Positions 9,324-19,435 of a stretch of DNA of 64,000 nucleotides are shown piece by piece. Under the pieces are notes generated by a model that searched no databases, was not told where the DNA came from, and saw only the letters and a list, made by a program, of their open reading frames with translations. The stretch is from JBCCFK01 sp965262315 (lineage in GTDB: Bacteria; Actinomycetota; Acidimicrobiia; Acidimicrobiales; UBA8592), in contig CBDHFJ010000159.1 of NCBI GenBank assembly GCA_965262315.1, forward strand, positions 16,163-80,162, given 5' to 3'. The first letter of the stretch is position 1. Each line of letters begins with the position of its first letter. Position numbers and translations under genes: made by a program.

Positions 9324-10402
9324 CTAAATCCGCGCTTCGCTGCTTTTGTCAAAAAGGTTCACAAGGGCTGCATCAAAGCCAATCAGCAAGGCGTCTCCGT
9401 TGGAGACATCCGCCTGCCCGTCCATGCGAATCCAAAGGTTGCGCCCCATTGCAGTTACCCGGACCAGTGTGTCCGAGCCCAAGGGTTCCACGAAGGCCAC
9501 CTGCGCCTGCAAGCGGATCTGGCGTGTGGAGGCTTCCGGTCCGTAAGAAATATGCTCAGGTCGGATCCCCAACCATGCGGGACCGTTGGTTGCTGCACCT
9601 TGCCATGAATAGCCTTCCATATCGAACGCCGCATCGCCCGTTTGGAAGCGGTTTCCATCAATCTCGCCCTCAAAGAAGTTCATCGTCGGCGAGCCGATGA
9701 ATTCGGCCACATACTTGTTTGCCGGGCGGTTGTAGATCTCTTTGGGGCTGGCCAATTGCAGGATGTTTCCGCCCTTCATGATCGCAATGCGGTCGGCAAG
9801 CGTCATCGCCTCAATCTGGTCATGGGTCACGTAGATCATCGTGTTGCCAAGGGTCTGGTGCAGTTCCTTGATCTCAACCCGCAAGTCGGCCCGAAGCTTG
9901 GCATCAAGGTTTGAAAGCGGCTCTCAAACAGGAACACATCCACGTCCCGCACCAAGGCCCGCCCGATGGCCACGCGCTGGCGCTGCCCCCCGGACAACGC
10001 AGCTGGTTTGCGCTTGAGCAGGGGTTCGATCTGGAGCGTTTTGGCCGCACGCGCCACACGATCCGCGATCTCAGCCTTGGGCAGCCCTGCATTTTTGAGA
10101 CCAAACGACAGGTTCCCCTCAACGCTCATCTGTGGGTAAAGCGCGTAGGACTGAAAGACCATCCCGATGCCGCGATCCGACGGTTCTTCCCAGGTCACAT
10201 TGCGCCCACCGATAAAGATCTGCCCATCGGTGATGTCCAAAAGCCCTGCGATACAATTGAGCAGCGTGGACTTGCCGCAACCCGATGAGCCCAGAAGGAC
10301 CAGAAACTCACCCTGCGCGATGTCCAGATTGAGGTCACGCAAGACCTCGACCGCGCCGAAACTCAGCTTTAGATCACGGATGGAGATGCTTGTCTCTGAC
10401 AT
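9324..10402 (-). pseudogene. Sugar ABC transporter ATPase (MalK/UgpC type), one frameshift
   Basis: The nucleotide-binding subunit of a carbohydrate importer. Walker A is GSSGCGKST, the Q-loop lies in GIGMVFQSYALYP, and the ABC signature reads ALSGGQRQRVAIGRAL. The frame breaks in Walker B: the sequence FLF-ESRF is restored to FLFDEPLSNLDAKL by adding one T near 9930. Downstream come the H-loop (IYVTHDQIEAMTLADR) and the C-terminal TOBE regulatory domain of the MalK class (GIRPEH). ATG at 10402 gives MSETSISIRDLKLSFG. One lost base within the most conserved motif suggests a sequencing error. Confidence 0.82.
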
Positions 10403-10571
10403 CGCGGCCTCTGTTATCTCGTGATGCTGCATGTTGCGCGCCCCCCGCTTGCCACACCGCCATCGCGCCCCGGCCCCTGTGCCGGGGCCTCCCCGCTGGA
10501 CCACCGAAGCGCAGGGCTGAACATCGCACGTCGCTGCAGGAACGTTGCCTCTTGCTGCAGAAAAACGCGCC

Positions 10572-11544
10572 TCATCCCTTGACCGCCCCCGCTGCAATCC
10601 CGCGCACGAAAAGCTTGCCCGAGACGAAATAGATCACCAGCGGCACCAGCCCTGTCAGCAGGGTTGCGGCCATGTTGACGTTGTATTCCTTCACGCCCTG
10701 CACCGAGTTGACGATGTTATTGAGCTGGACGGTCATGGGGTAGGTTTCGGGTTTCGTGTAGATCACGCCGAAAAGGAAATCGTTCCAGATGCCGGTGACC
10801 TGCAGGATCAGGGCGACGACGAAAATGGGCAGGGACATGGGCACCATGATCTTGAAGAAAGATGCCCCAGAACCCGGCACCATCGACGCGGGCGGCCTTG
10901 AAAAGCTCTTCGGGGACGGAGGTGAAGTAGTTGCCGAACAAAGCAGGGTCAGGATGGGCATGCCAAAGATCGTATGGACGATGACGAGGCCCCAGATTGA
11001 TGCCCATGAGGCTGAATGCCAATGACCTCTGGCCCACTTCGCGCAGGATGATGACGATGGGGTAGATCATCACCTGATAGGGGATGAAGGCGCCGAAGAT
11101 AAGGATCGTGAAAAAAGTCTCGGACCCTTTGAAGCGCCAGTTGGCAAGGGCATAGCCAGAGATTGAGGCAATCGCGATGGAAACCGCGACGCTTGGGCAT
11201 CGAGGATCTGCGATCGAATTCCAGAAACCGCGCGCTCAGGCCGTCGCAGTTGATACCGGTGCAAGCTTCGGCCCAGGCCTTGACCCAAGGTTGGAAGGTG
11301 ACTCTCGACGGGTGGGGCGAAAAGACGTTGCCCGAGACGGATTTCCGGCATTCCCTTCAGGGAGGTCACGATCATCACGTAAAGCGGCAGCAGGTAGTAG
11401 ATCGAGACCAGCAAATAGCGTGCCGTAAAGCATGATATTCGTGGGCGAGAGGCGGCGGCTTGGGTTTGGGCCCGCGCGGGCCAGAGGCCGCGCTGCGCAA
11501 AGTGAATTCGGGGATCGGTGGCTGTCTTGCGATGTGTTACCCAC
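10572..11544 (-). pseudogene. Sugar ABC transporter permease (MalG type), frameshifted
   Basis: The inner-membrane partner of the MalF-type gene just upstream. The recoverable pieces are YYLLPLYVMIVTSLKGMPEIR (first membrane span), MMIYPIVIILREVGQ, the EAA loop EELFKAARVDGAGFWGIF that docks on the ATPase, and the intact C-terminal segment through NDFLFGVIYTKPETYPM to FVRGIAAGAVKG. Several frame changes lie between about 10880 and 11460, and the total length is not a multiple of three. A GTG at 11544 (VGNTSQDSHR) overlaps the TAA of the preceding permease. It is followed after 169 bases by the ATPase. Confidence 0.72.
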
Positions 11545-12472
11545 GGCGCTTGCCTCCGAATTCGAGGTAGGCCCATGGGAATGAGAACCACGAGGACCGA
11601 GATCAGCATCATTGTGGATGCTGCAAAGCCCTGCCCCAAGGTTCTGGGCCTGGAACATTTTTTCGATCACATATTTGGCAGGGACCTCGGTCGCGATTCC
11701 GGGGCCGCCGGAGGTTTGAGCGACAACAAGGTCGTAGACCTTGATGATGCCGCTGGCGATGAGGACCAAAGCGCAGTGACAAAGACGGGGGCGCATCATT
11801 GGGATGATGATGAAGATATAGGTTTTCCAGGTGGGGATGCCGTCGACCCGGGCAGCTTTCCAGATTTCCTCGTCAATGCCGCGCAGGCCGGCGAGCATGA
11901 TCACCATGATGAAGCCCGAGCCCTGCCAGAGGCCGGCGATCAGGATGCCGTATATGGCGATCTGCTGACGTGTTCAAGTGGGTCGAAGGCGAAGCCTCTC
12001 CCAGCCCAAGGGATTGCACAACGGACTGGATGCCGAAATCCGGGTTCAGGATCCATTGCCAGGCCAGACCCGTGACGATGAAGCTGAGTGCAAACGGGTA
12101 GAGGAAGATCGTGCGAAAGACGTCCTCCCCCCGGATCTTGCGGTCCAGAAGCGTGGCCAGAAAGAAGCCGATCACAAGGCTCAGGACCAGCGAACACAGG
12201 CCGTAGATGGCAAGGTTCTCGATTGAGACCAGCCAGCGCCGTGTGCCCCAAAGCCGTTCGTATTGATCCAGCCCTACCCACTTGTCAGGCGCAGGCAAGA
12301 GCCGGGATTTGGTGAAAGAATGGTAGATCGTCCAGATCGTGCAGCCCACGAAGATGACCACGGCCGTCGCGATCATCGGGATCATCGCGATCTTGGCCGT
12401 CAGGTTCCGGAACAGGCCCAAGGGGCGCTTGGCCACAGGTAACCTGTCCGTGCTCTCGCTCGTGATTGTCAT
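11537..12472 (-). pseudogene. Sugar ABC transporter permease (MalF type), frameshifted
   Basis: About 311 residues when repaired. The N-terminal 165 residues are in one frame (MTITSESTDRLPVAKRP, then TAKIAMIPMIATAVVIFVG and further spans). The EAA loop EEIWKAARVDGIPTWKTYIFI and the span that follows are in a second frame. The C-terminus (MMLISVLVVLIP, then WAYLEFGGKRRG and TAA) needs two more shifts. Breaks fall near 11960, 11795, 11640 and 11575. With its partner permease and the MalK-type ATPase it forms a carbohydrate importer of the CUT1 class. Confidence 0.75.
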
Positions 12473-12531
12473 GAACCCACCCCTGGATCAGGGGTTTGGC
12501 CAGGTCGCCCCAGCCAAACCCTCAGGACGCT

Positions 12532-13269
12532 TTAGTCCGCGTCCGCGATGATTTCGGCGTACCGCGCTTGCGCGTCTTCGGCCGAATAGGACGGATCATT
12601 CCAGAACTCGACCATCAGATCTTCAATCTGGCTTTGCGTGTCCGGCGAAAGGGTCTGGTTCCCATCTGGCAGAATTGAACCGGATGCGAGGATCTCAAGC
12701 CCCTGCTTCATGCAGTCATTCGCAGCAGCAAGATCAACATCCCCACGCACAGGCAAAGACCCCTTCTTGAGATTGAAGGCCACCTGCACTTCCGGGCTCA
12801 GCAGCAAGGCGGCAAGTTCCTTTTGAGCCTTTTCGATTTCAGGATCATCCTGTTTGGGGAAATAGAAGGCATCACCCCCGGTTGAGATGATCTTGTTCAC
12901 GCCCAGGCCCGGCAAGCAGGAATAGTCTTGGCCCGCAACTTGACCCGCAACCTGGAATTCCCCCTGCGCCCAGTCACCCATGATCTGTCCACCGGCTTTG
13001 CCTGTGATGACCATGTTTGTCGCCTGGTTCCAATCCTGCACGTTCGACTTGGCTGCAAAGGCCCGCGCATCGGCTGCTGCCTGGAACACTTTGGCGTATT
13101 CCGGCCCACCCGCCACTTCGGGGTTCTTCTCGATCGTCACTGCCGACCAGGCATCGATGCCCGCAATCGCAATCGCCATCACGCCAAAGGCGCCGTTTGA
13201 CTGCCAGGGCTGCTGCCCCATCGCCAACGGGATCTTGCCCGCCTCTTCCAGCTTGGGTGCTGCCGACAA
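12532..13269 (-). CDS. C-terminal part of an ABC sugar-binding protein
   Basis: About 245 residues, the C-terminal 60 percent of a family-1 extracellular solute-binding protein (usual length near 415). APKLEEAGKIPLAMGQQPWQ is the family's inter-lobe segment; the rest runs unbroken to ARYAEIIADAD. The signal peptide and N-terminal lobe are missing because the sequence changes at about 13266. It would deliver a sugar, plausibly a xyloside given the GH43 enzyme, to the two permeases downstream. It is the first gene of the leftward sugar operon. Confidence 0.82.
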   Translation of the reverse strand: MSAAPKLEEAGKIPLAMGQQPWQSNGAFGVMAIAIAGIDAWSAVTIEKNPEVAGGPEYAKVFQAAADARAFAAKSNVQDWNQATNMVITGKAGGQIMGDWAQGEFQVAGQVAGQDYSCLPGLGVNKIISTGGDAFYFPKQDDPEIEKAQKELAALLLSPEVQVAFNLKKGSLPVRGDVDLAAANDCMKQGLEILASGSILPDGNQTLSPDTQSQIEDLMVEFWNDPSYSAEDAQARYAEIIADAD

Positions 13270-13420
13270 TGTTGCTGGAGAGGTGCGGTTTTACGACGGC
13301 TGAGACGCGCCAGAAGTCGAGATCATCAGAACTCTTTATCAAACAACCGCGCGAAATAGCGATTTGTTCAGCAGAGAAGAGCGTGCGCTATCAATTTGTA
13401 CTTATGGACCGACGGCGCAG
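13266..13420. other. Junction zone between sugar operon and SMC segments
   Basis: The binding-protein frame loses family similarity upstream of about 13266, and the SMC stop codon lies at 13421. The 150 bases between match no gene I recognise and are richer in A+T than either side. They probably hold the intergenic end of the SMC-bearing genome and the point of joining. Confidence 0.5.
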
Positions 13421-15505
13421 TTAAGCCGCCGTCGCATCCACCATCTCAACTGCGGTCTCCAGATCAACTGACACCAGCTGACTGACGCCTGGCTCCACCA
13501 TAGTCACGCCGAACAGGCGGTCCATTCGGCTCATGGACACCGCATGGTGAGTGATAATCAGAAAGCGCGTCTTGGTCCGGCGGGTCATCTCGTCGAGAAG
13601 ATCGCAGAAACGGCCGACATTGGCGTCGTCGAGCGGGGCGTCGACCTCGTCGAGCACGCAGATCGGGGCCGGGTTGACCATGAACACCGCGAAGATCAGC
13701 GCCATCGCCGACAGGGTCTGCTCGCCGCCGGACAGGAGCGACAGCGAGGACAGGCGCTTGCCTGGAGGTTCACAGAAGATATCAAGCCCAGCCTCAAGGG
13801 GATCATCCGACTCGATCAGCCCAAGCCGCGCCGTGCCGCCGCGGAAGAGCCGGCTGAACAGCAGTTCGAAATTCCGGTTGACCTCTTCGAAGGCGGCCAT
13901 CAGCCGCTCACGGCCTTCCTTATTCAGCGCCGCTACACCCTGGCGGAGCTTCGCGATCGCAGTGGAGAGGTCGTCCCGCTCCTGGGCGAGGCCTTCGCGC
14001 TCGCCGGACACTTCCTGGAGCTCTTGATCCGCACGCAGGTTCACCGCGCCAAGCGCGTCCCGCTTGCGCTTAAGTTCGCCGATGGAGCGCTCCAGATCCT
14101 TGACCGTCGGCAGATGCTCCGGGTCGATCTTGAAATTCTCAAGAAACTGATCTGGCGCGCAGCCCGCGACTTCCTGCAAACTCGGCCGAAAGCTCTTTGG
14201 CGCGGATTTCGGACGCTTCCGCCCGCGCCTCCAACCGAGCCCGACCTTCACGCGCCTCGGCAAGCAGGGTTGCGGCCGCTTTTTCGGCCTGAGAGACCTC
14301 TTTCAGCTCGGCTTCGACCTTCGCCAACGCGTCTACAGCGCCAGCCAAGCGGTTCTGCGCCTCTTCGGCCTGTTGCCCCAGCTCGGCGCGGCGCTCTTCG
14401 ATCTCCAGCGGAGCGGCCTCGGCCGACTCCAGCTCCATTGCCGCTTCTTCCTGGCGCTCCGCCAAGGCTTCGACTTGTTCCGCCGCGGCGTCCAGCCGAC
14501 GTTGCCAATCCGCCTGATCACGCTCCAGCGCAGTCTTACGCTCGGCCTGGGCGACACGGCGACGCTCCAGACCTTCACGGGCGCTCTTTGCGGCGATCAA
14601 TGCGGAGCGCGCTTGCTCCACAGCGGAGCGCGCGGCGTTCAGCGCGCCTTCGGCGTCATCGCCCTGGGCCGCAGCCGCTTCGAACACCTCGAGCTCGGCT
14701 GCGGCTTCGGCGCGGGCTGTCTCGGCGGCGGCGGCGTCGCGCTTACGGGCGGCCAGCAGATCTTCCGCGGATTGAATGCGCCCGGCCAACGCGGCGGCTT
14801 CGGCGCTCGACTTGCCGGAAGCGGTCTCAGCTTCGGTCGCTCGCCGATCAGCAGCCTTGCGCGCCTGTTCCGCCGCCTCATGCCGGCGACGCGTCTCCTC
14901 CGCCTGTGCGGCGGCGGCGTCATAGCGCGCTTTCACCTGCTCGGCGGCGGCTGCGGCGTGCTCCAACCGCGTGCGCGCCTCGTCGAGCGCATTCAGACGC
15001 TCCAAACGCAGAGCCGCGCCGCTGGGGGCCGCGCCGGCGGCGGCGGCGTAACCGTCCCAGCGCCACAGATCACCCTCGCGGCTCACCAGGCGTTGCCCTG
15101 GCTGGAGATGCGACTGAAGGCGCGGTCCCATCAGCCGATCGACCAAGCCAGTTTGGCTCAACCGCCGCGCCAGGGCGGGCGGGGCCTCGACGAATTGCGA
15201 GAGCGGCTCCGCGCCCATAGGCAATGCCGGCGCATGTTCATATTCGGGGAGCGGCGTCCACCCGACGACGCCGTCGTCAAGCTCATTATTCGCCAGCTCG
15301 CCCGCTTCCAGATCGTCGCCGATCGCCGCGCCGAGAGCCGTCTCAACGCCGGCGGCCGCGCGCACACGGTCGATCACCGCATTCGCGGCGACGCGCAGTT
15401 CGCTGGAGAAGCGCTCCAGCCCGGACACTTCAGCCCGCAAAGCGCCCGCGGCGCCTTCCACCTCGGCCAACTCCGAGCGCAGCGCCTGCGCTGTTTCCTC
15501 CACGT
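13421..15505 (-). pseudogene. smc: Chromosome segregation SMC protein, hinge to C-terminal head
   Basis: The C-terminal 60 percent or so of an SMC ATPase, which compacts and partitions chromosomes together with ScpA/ScpB. From its upstream end: coiled coil from EETAQALRSELAEVEG, a hinge region (ETALGAAIGDDLEAGELANN to LVSREGDLWRWDG), a long Ala/Glu/Arg-rich coiled coil, and the head with LSLLSGGEQTLSAMAL (signature) and CVLDEVDAPLD (Walker B). A frame change near 14180 splits coil from head (LSAEF then AGCAPDQFLENF). The N-terminal Walker A half is absent. At about 15505 the frame runs on without a stop into an unrelated methyltransferase. Confidence 0.85.
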
Positions 15506-16931
15506 GCCACAGCCGGTCGGGGGGCGCCGTGACCGCCACCACCGGGGTGCACGGGGCGACATCGCCCGTGTCATCCACGACGGCCTCGATGACCTTGGTC
15601 TGGGTGGCCACCAGGACCTTGGGGTGCAGCCGTTGGTCCAGCCAGCCGGCGATCCGGGGATCGGCGGCTCGGAGGGCGGCGAGGTCCACCCTCGGCGCCC
15701 GCCACCGCTTCTTCGCCACGCGGAAGTCCGCGGTGCCCCACCGGTCGTGGAGGGTGTCGATCATGCCGACGGTGAGCAGACGAGGGTCGGCCGAGGGCGC
15801 GGGGTCGTCACGGAGGTGCGCGGTCATGGCGTAGTACTCGTCGCGGAATCCGGCGGTCGCCGTGGCGATGTCGGCGATGCGGCCCCGGACCAGCGGCGAC
15901 ACCGCAGGTGCACCCACGAACTCGGCCACCACGGGCGCCCAGGTGGCGGCGGTCGGCGCTGCGACCGATGTGGTCGGCGCCAGCTCCGGCCCGGACCAAC
16001 GTCGGACCTCTGTCGGTGTCGGGCCGGACGACCTCCCGTCTGCGCGCCGCAGCACCGGTGCGCAGACCGCCACGTCGGCCGCGAACACCCCCGTGCCTCC
16101 CCACCACACGCCGTCGAGGACGGCTCCGTCGCCCAACGCCCGTCGGATCGGCTCCACGTCCGCGGCAGCGAGCACCGACTGCGGCTGGACGAGGACGATG
16201 CGACCATCCGGCGCCGCCAGTTCCAGACCGGCGAGCAGGAACCACGCCGCGGTGTCCGCATACGGCCCGGCGCGCACGCCCCACCGCTCGCGGAGGTCGG
16301 CACCGACGCCCGCCGACCTGGCCGTTCCCCGTCCGAGCTGGTTCTGGAACGGCGGGTTGCCCACCACCGCGTCGAAGGCCTCGACCCCGGTGTCGGCGAA
16401 CGCGTGGACGCCGACGTCCAGGGTGTCGGCGGCGATCAGATGGCCCGCCCCCGGCCTGGCCGCCGCGCCGCGTTCGGCAGCCCACCGGGCGAGTGCCTCA
16501 TTGGCGACCACCACTGCGGTCGGGTCGATGTCGATCCCGAAGAGCCGCTCCTCCACCACTTCCGCCGGATCGACCCCGAGGTCGGTCAGATGGTCCGCTG
16601 CAGCGAGCAGGAACGACCCGCCGCCCACCGACGGGTCACAGACCCGGGCATTCGCATCGTCTCCGATGGCCAACGCCACGAGCCGTCGGGCGACCGCGCC
16701 AGGGGTGTAGTGCACACCGTCACGGTGACGTCGCTCGTGATCCAACGCCCGCTCGTGGATCCAGCCCAGTTCGGCGGCCGTGCAGGACAGGGGCGGCGAC
16801 CCGACAGCAGCATCCGGCCCGCTCCGCCGGGGGAGGCCCCCGACGACCGCGGCCACGATGTCGCCCGGGGGGTGCCCGGCGGCGACCGCCTCGTCGACCC
16901 AGACCGCCAGCTCGTCTCGAAGGCCGCTCAG
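15505..16931 (-). CDS. N6-adenine DNA methyltransferase, C-terminus cut by junction
   Basis: About 475 residues of an Eco57I-like/N-6 adenine methylase. Motif I, which binds S-adenosylmethionine, is DPSVGGGSFLLAA; the catalytic motif IV is VVGNPPF. The region YTPGAVARRLVALAI before motif I is typical of type I/IIG-like enzymes. The last genuine stretch is VLVATQTKVIEAVVDDTGD...DRLWHV, after which SMC coiled coil continues in frame. The start is unclear; a CTG at 16931 would overlap the stop of the upstream gene, and GTG codons occur further in. No restriction gene is adjacent, so an orphan or solitary modification enzyme is possible. Confidence 0.75.
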
Positions 16932-17959
16932 CGCGCCACCTCGGCTGCCGGAACGTCGATTGCGAGCGAGCGCGCGACCTCGGGCCGCCGCAGCTTCCAG
17001 ATCACGCCGTCGTAGAGGATGTGGAGGCCGCCCATCCCGAAGAAGACCACCCCGTACACCGTGAGGGGCGCGAGGAACTGGGCGGCCAGCACCACCGCGG
17101 CGCCCGCCACCGACGTGGCGGTGATGAACCCGACGGCAGTGCGTCGGGTGACGCTGGCTCGGTCCAGGACCGACGGCGACGCGGTCTCCACCGGGCGCCG
17201 GGCGAGGGTCTCGTCGACGATCAGGAAATACTCGACCGCATGGGACCCGACCCAGGCCAGCAGCCCGGCGATCGGGTGCACGGCCGCCACGGCGAAGAGC
17301 GCCGCCGTGGCTCCCACGTAGGTGTACACGCCTGCGCCGCCGCGGAAGCCCCGGGCGCGCTCGTTGCCGATCCACCGCCAGGTCGACCAGGCAGCCATGC
17401 CGGCGGCGGCCACCACGAGCACCGTGGCGAACGGCCGGATGTCGACGAGGAGCTGGAGACTGCGCTGGTTGGCGGTGCCCAGTCCCAACGTCTCGATGTG
17501 GTCGGGCGTGCTCGGGTCCCGCACCGCCCAGGCCAACACCAGGAACAGCCAGGACACCAGGAGCCACAGGTCGAGCGAGCCAGGCGTGTCGTCACCGGCT
17601 CGCCTCCGGTGGATGCGCACCAAGCCGTAGCGCTGCATCAGCGTGTGCTCGGTGTTCCACAGGCCCCCGATGGCCGCGACCAGCATGAAGCTGATCGACA
17701 GGCCCACCAGGATCGCGACGCACAGCACCACGGGCGCCCACAGGAACAAGCGCGGCCGGGCGCGCCGCTTCTCGGGATCGGCATAGACGAGGCCCAGGGT
17801 CACCGGCTGATGCGCCAACGACAGCAGCAACACCGCCAGTGCGAACCACCGGATGGCCCCGTCGGGCAACAGCACGGCCACCGCAGCGAACGGGGCCCAG
17901 GCCCACGCCAGCATCTGGTCCCGGCCTCGGAGCGAAGCGGCGGCGCTGACGGCGGTCAC
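16928..17959 (-). CDS. Multi-pass membrane protein of unknown function
   Basis: A 343-residue protein with about eight hydrophobic segments. His residues recur in membrane-edge motifs: NTEHTLMQRYGLVRIHR, GSHAVEYFLIVDETLARRP and GMGGLHILYDGVIWKLRRP. The pattern resembles membrane enzymes with histidine-bound metal, but I cannot name the family. I chose the GTG at 17959 (VTAVSAAASLRGRDQML) because sequence before it is Arg/Pro-rich and unlike protein. It lies 49 bases after the helicase gene and overlaps the methyltransferase start. Confidence 0.65.
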   Translation of the reverse strand: MTAVSAAASLRGRDQMLAWAWAPFAAVAVLLPDGAIRWFALAVLLLSLAHQPVTLGLVYADPEKRRARPRLFLWAPVVLCVAILVGLSISFMLVAAIGGLWNTEHTLMQRYGLVRIHRRRAGDDTPGSLDLWLLVSWLFLVLAWAVRDPSTPDHIETLGLGTANQRSLQLLVDIRPFATVLVVAAAGMAAWSTWRWIGNERARGFRGGAGVYTYVGATAALFAVAAVHPIAGLLAWVGSHAVEYFLIVDETLARRPVETASPSVLDRASVTRRTAVGFITATSVAGAAVVLAAQFLAPLTVYGVVFFGMGGLHILYDGVIWKLRRPEVARSLAIDVPAAEVAR

Positions 17960-18008
17960 GCCGCGAGGGTACCCCGCGGCGCTCGACGTCTCGGACGCAC
18001 GCCCCTGG

Positions 18009-19181
18009 TCAGACCTCGGTGGGGTCCCATCCGGCGAGATCCTCGAGCCGCGGGTCATTCGAGAACATCTCGACCATCGGCAGGTCGAGGCCGATCCGCT
18101 TCTGGATGCGCTTGACCTCGAGCTCCTCGTTCCACAGCGCGAGCGTCACGACGAGACCGTCGGTGCCGGCACGGGCGGTGCGGCCAGACCGATGCAGGTA
18201 GGTCTTGTGCTCGGGCGGCGGATCGAAGTGGACGACCACCTGCACGTCGTCGACGTGAATGCCGCGGGCCGCCACGTCAGTGGCCACCAGGACCGGGAGC
18301 CGCCCGTCGGCGAACCGCTCGAGGGCCCGCTCGCGCATGTTCTGGCGCAGGTCGCCGTGAATCGCCTGGGCGCGTACGCCCTCGTCGCCCAGCTTGCGAA
18401 CGAGGCGATCACAGCCGGCCTTGGTGTTCGAGAACATCAGCACCTTGTCGGCGGAGCGGGCGATGGCGGCCGCCACCTTCACCTTGTCCATCTGATGGAC
18501 GTGGAGGAAGCGATGCACCATGTTCTCGACAGTGATCTCCTCGGACTCGACCTCGTGCATCACCGGGTCGGTCTGATAGCGCTGGATCAGGCTGTTGACG
18601 ACGCCGTCGAGCGTGGCCGAGAAGAGCAGGGTCTGGTGCGTGCCCTCGGCCTTGCGCAGGATCCACTCGACCTGGGGCAGGAACCCCATGTCGGCCATGC
18701 GGTCGGCCTCGTCGATCACGACCATCTGGAGGTCGCGGACATCGGCCTCGCCCCGCTCGAGCAGGTCGATCATGCGGCCGGGTGTGGCGACCACGATGTC
18801 GACACCGCGCTTGAGGGCCTCGATCTGCTTGTCCATGTTGGCGCCGCCGTAGATGGCGAGCATCGTCTGGCCACGGGCCTCTGCCAGCGGCGTCAACTCC
18901 TCACAGACCTGCACACACAGCTCTCGGGTGGGCACGAGGGCCAACGCCAGGGTGGTGTGCTTGTCGGGATCGGCAGGCAGGCGCTGCACCATCGGAATGC
19001 CGAAGGCGAACGTCTTGCCGGAGCCCGTCTTGGCCTTGCCGCACACGTCGGCGCCCCCGAGGGCATCGGGGATGGTGAGCTCTTGGACAGGGAAGGGAGC
19101 GGTGATACCTCGACTGACGAGGTTCTCGACGAGATCGTCGTCGACACCGAGTTGGGACCAGGTTGCGGGGGAAGAAGTCAC
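18009..19181 (-). CDS. DEAD-box ATP-dependent RNA helicase
   Basis: A 390-residue helicase with the complete motif set: Q motif (FPVQELTIP), motif I AKTGSGKT, Ia PTREL, Ib TPGR, II DEAD, III SAT, and in the second RecA domain VLMFSNTKAG, TDVAARGIHVDD and VI HRSGRTARAG. It lacks the long basic C-terminal extension of CsdA/DbpA types, so the RNA target is not evident; RNA remodelling in ribosome assembly or cold adaptation is the usual role. A start ATG at 19181 follows an Arg/Pro-rich upstream stretch with no gene. Confidence 0.92.
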   Translation of the reverse strand: MTSSPATWSQLGVDDDLVENLVSRGITAPFPVQELTIPDALGGADVCGKAKTGSGKTFAFGIPMVQRLPADPDKHTTLALALVPTRELCVQVCEELTPLAEARGQTMLAIYGGANMDKQIEALKRGVDIVVATPGRMIDLLERGEADVRDLQMVVIDEADRMADMGFLPQVEWILRKAEGTHQTLLFSATLDGVVNSLIQRYQTDPVMHEVESEEITVENMVHRFLHVHQMDKVKVAAAIARSADKVLMFSNTKAGCDRLVRKLGDEGVRAQAIHGDLRQNMRERALERFADGRLPVLVATDVAARGIHVDDVQVVVHFDPPPEHKTYLHRSGRTARAGTDGLVVTLALWNEELEVKRIQKRIGLDLPMVEMFSNDPRLEDLAGWDPTEV

Positions 19182-19289
19182 GAATCTCGCTGCGGATCAG
19201 GGCGCACGGGAAGGTCGCCGGCTGGGGGGGTTCAGAGGCACCGGGCGACGCGCCGGACACAAGGATAGTGGTTGAAAGGCGTTGTCCTT

Positions 19290-19333
19290 CTCATTGCCAG
19301 CTCATTGCCAGCTCATTGCCGCCTCATCGCCGG
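19290..19333. repeat. Four tandem 11-base repeats
   Basis: CTCATTGCCAG is repeated twice exactly (19290, 19301) and twice with one to three changes (19312, 19323) in the 254-base gap between the helicase start and the alkyltransferase-like gene stop. The unit length is close to one helical turn. No gene is visible in the gap. Confidence 0.65.
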
Positions 19334-19435
19334 CTCGTCGACTCGCACAGCGAAGCGCACCGCGCGTGCTCGTCCCGCCGTTCATGGCCCTCGGCGCTCC
19401 ACGATCGAAGGACCGGTGGCCGGCTCCGGGCCCGG

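Noticed and set aside
1..15505. Horizontal transfer island in an actinobacterium
   Set aside because: No integrase, tRNA, transposase or att repeats at the edges, and three successive gene-internal cuts; contig chimerism explains it better.
14139..17567. One 1142-residue SMC-methyltransferase fusion protein
   Set aside because: Both halves are truncated at the same point and come from different lineages; the upstream third is the wrong frame of the membrane protein gene.
15908..18115. A 735-codon rightward open frame
   Set aside because: Very Arg/Pro-rich antisense shadow of the methyltransferase and membrane protein genes, which have clear motifs.
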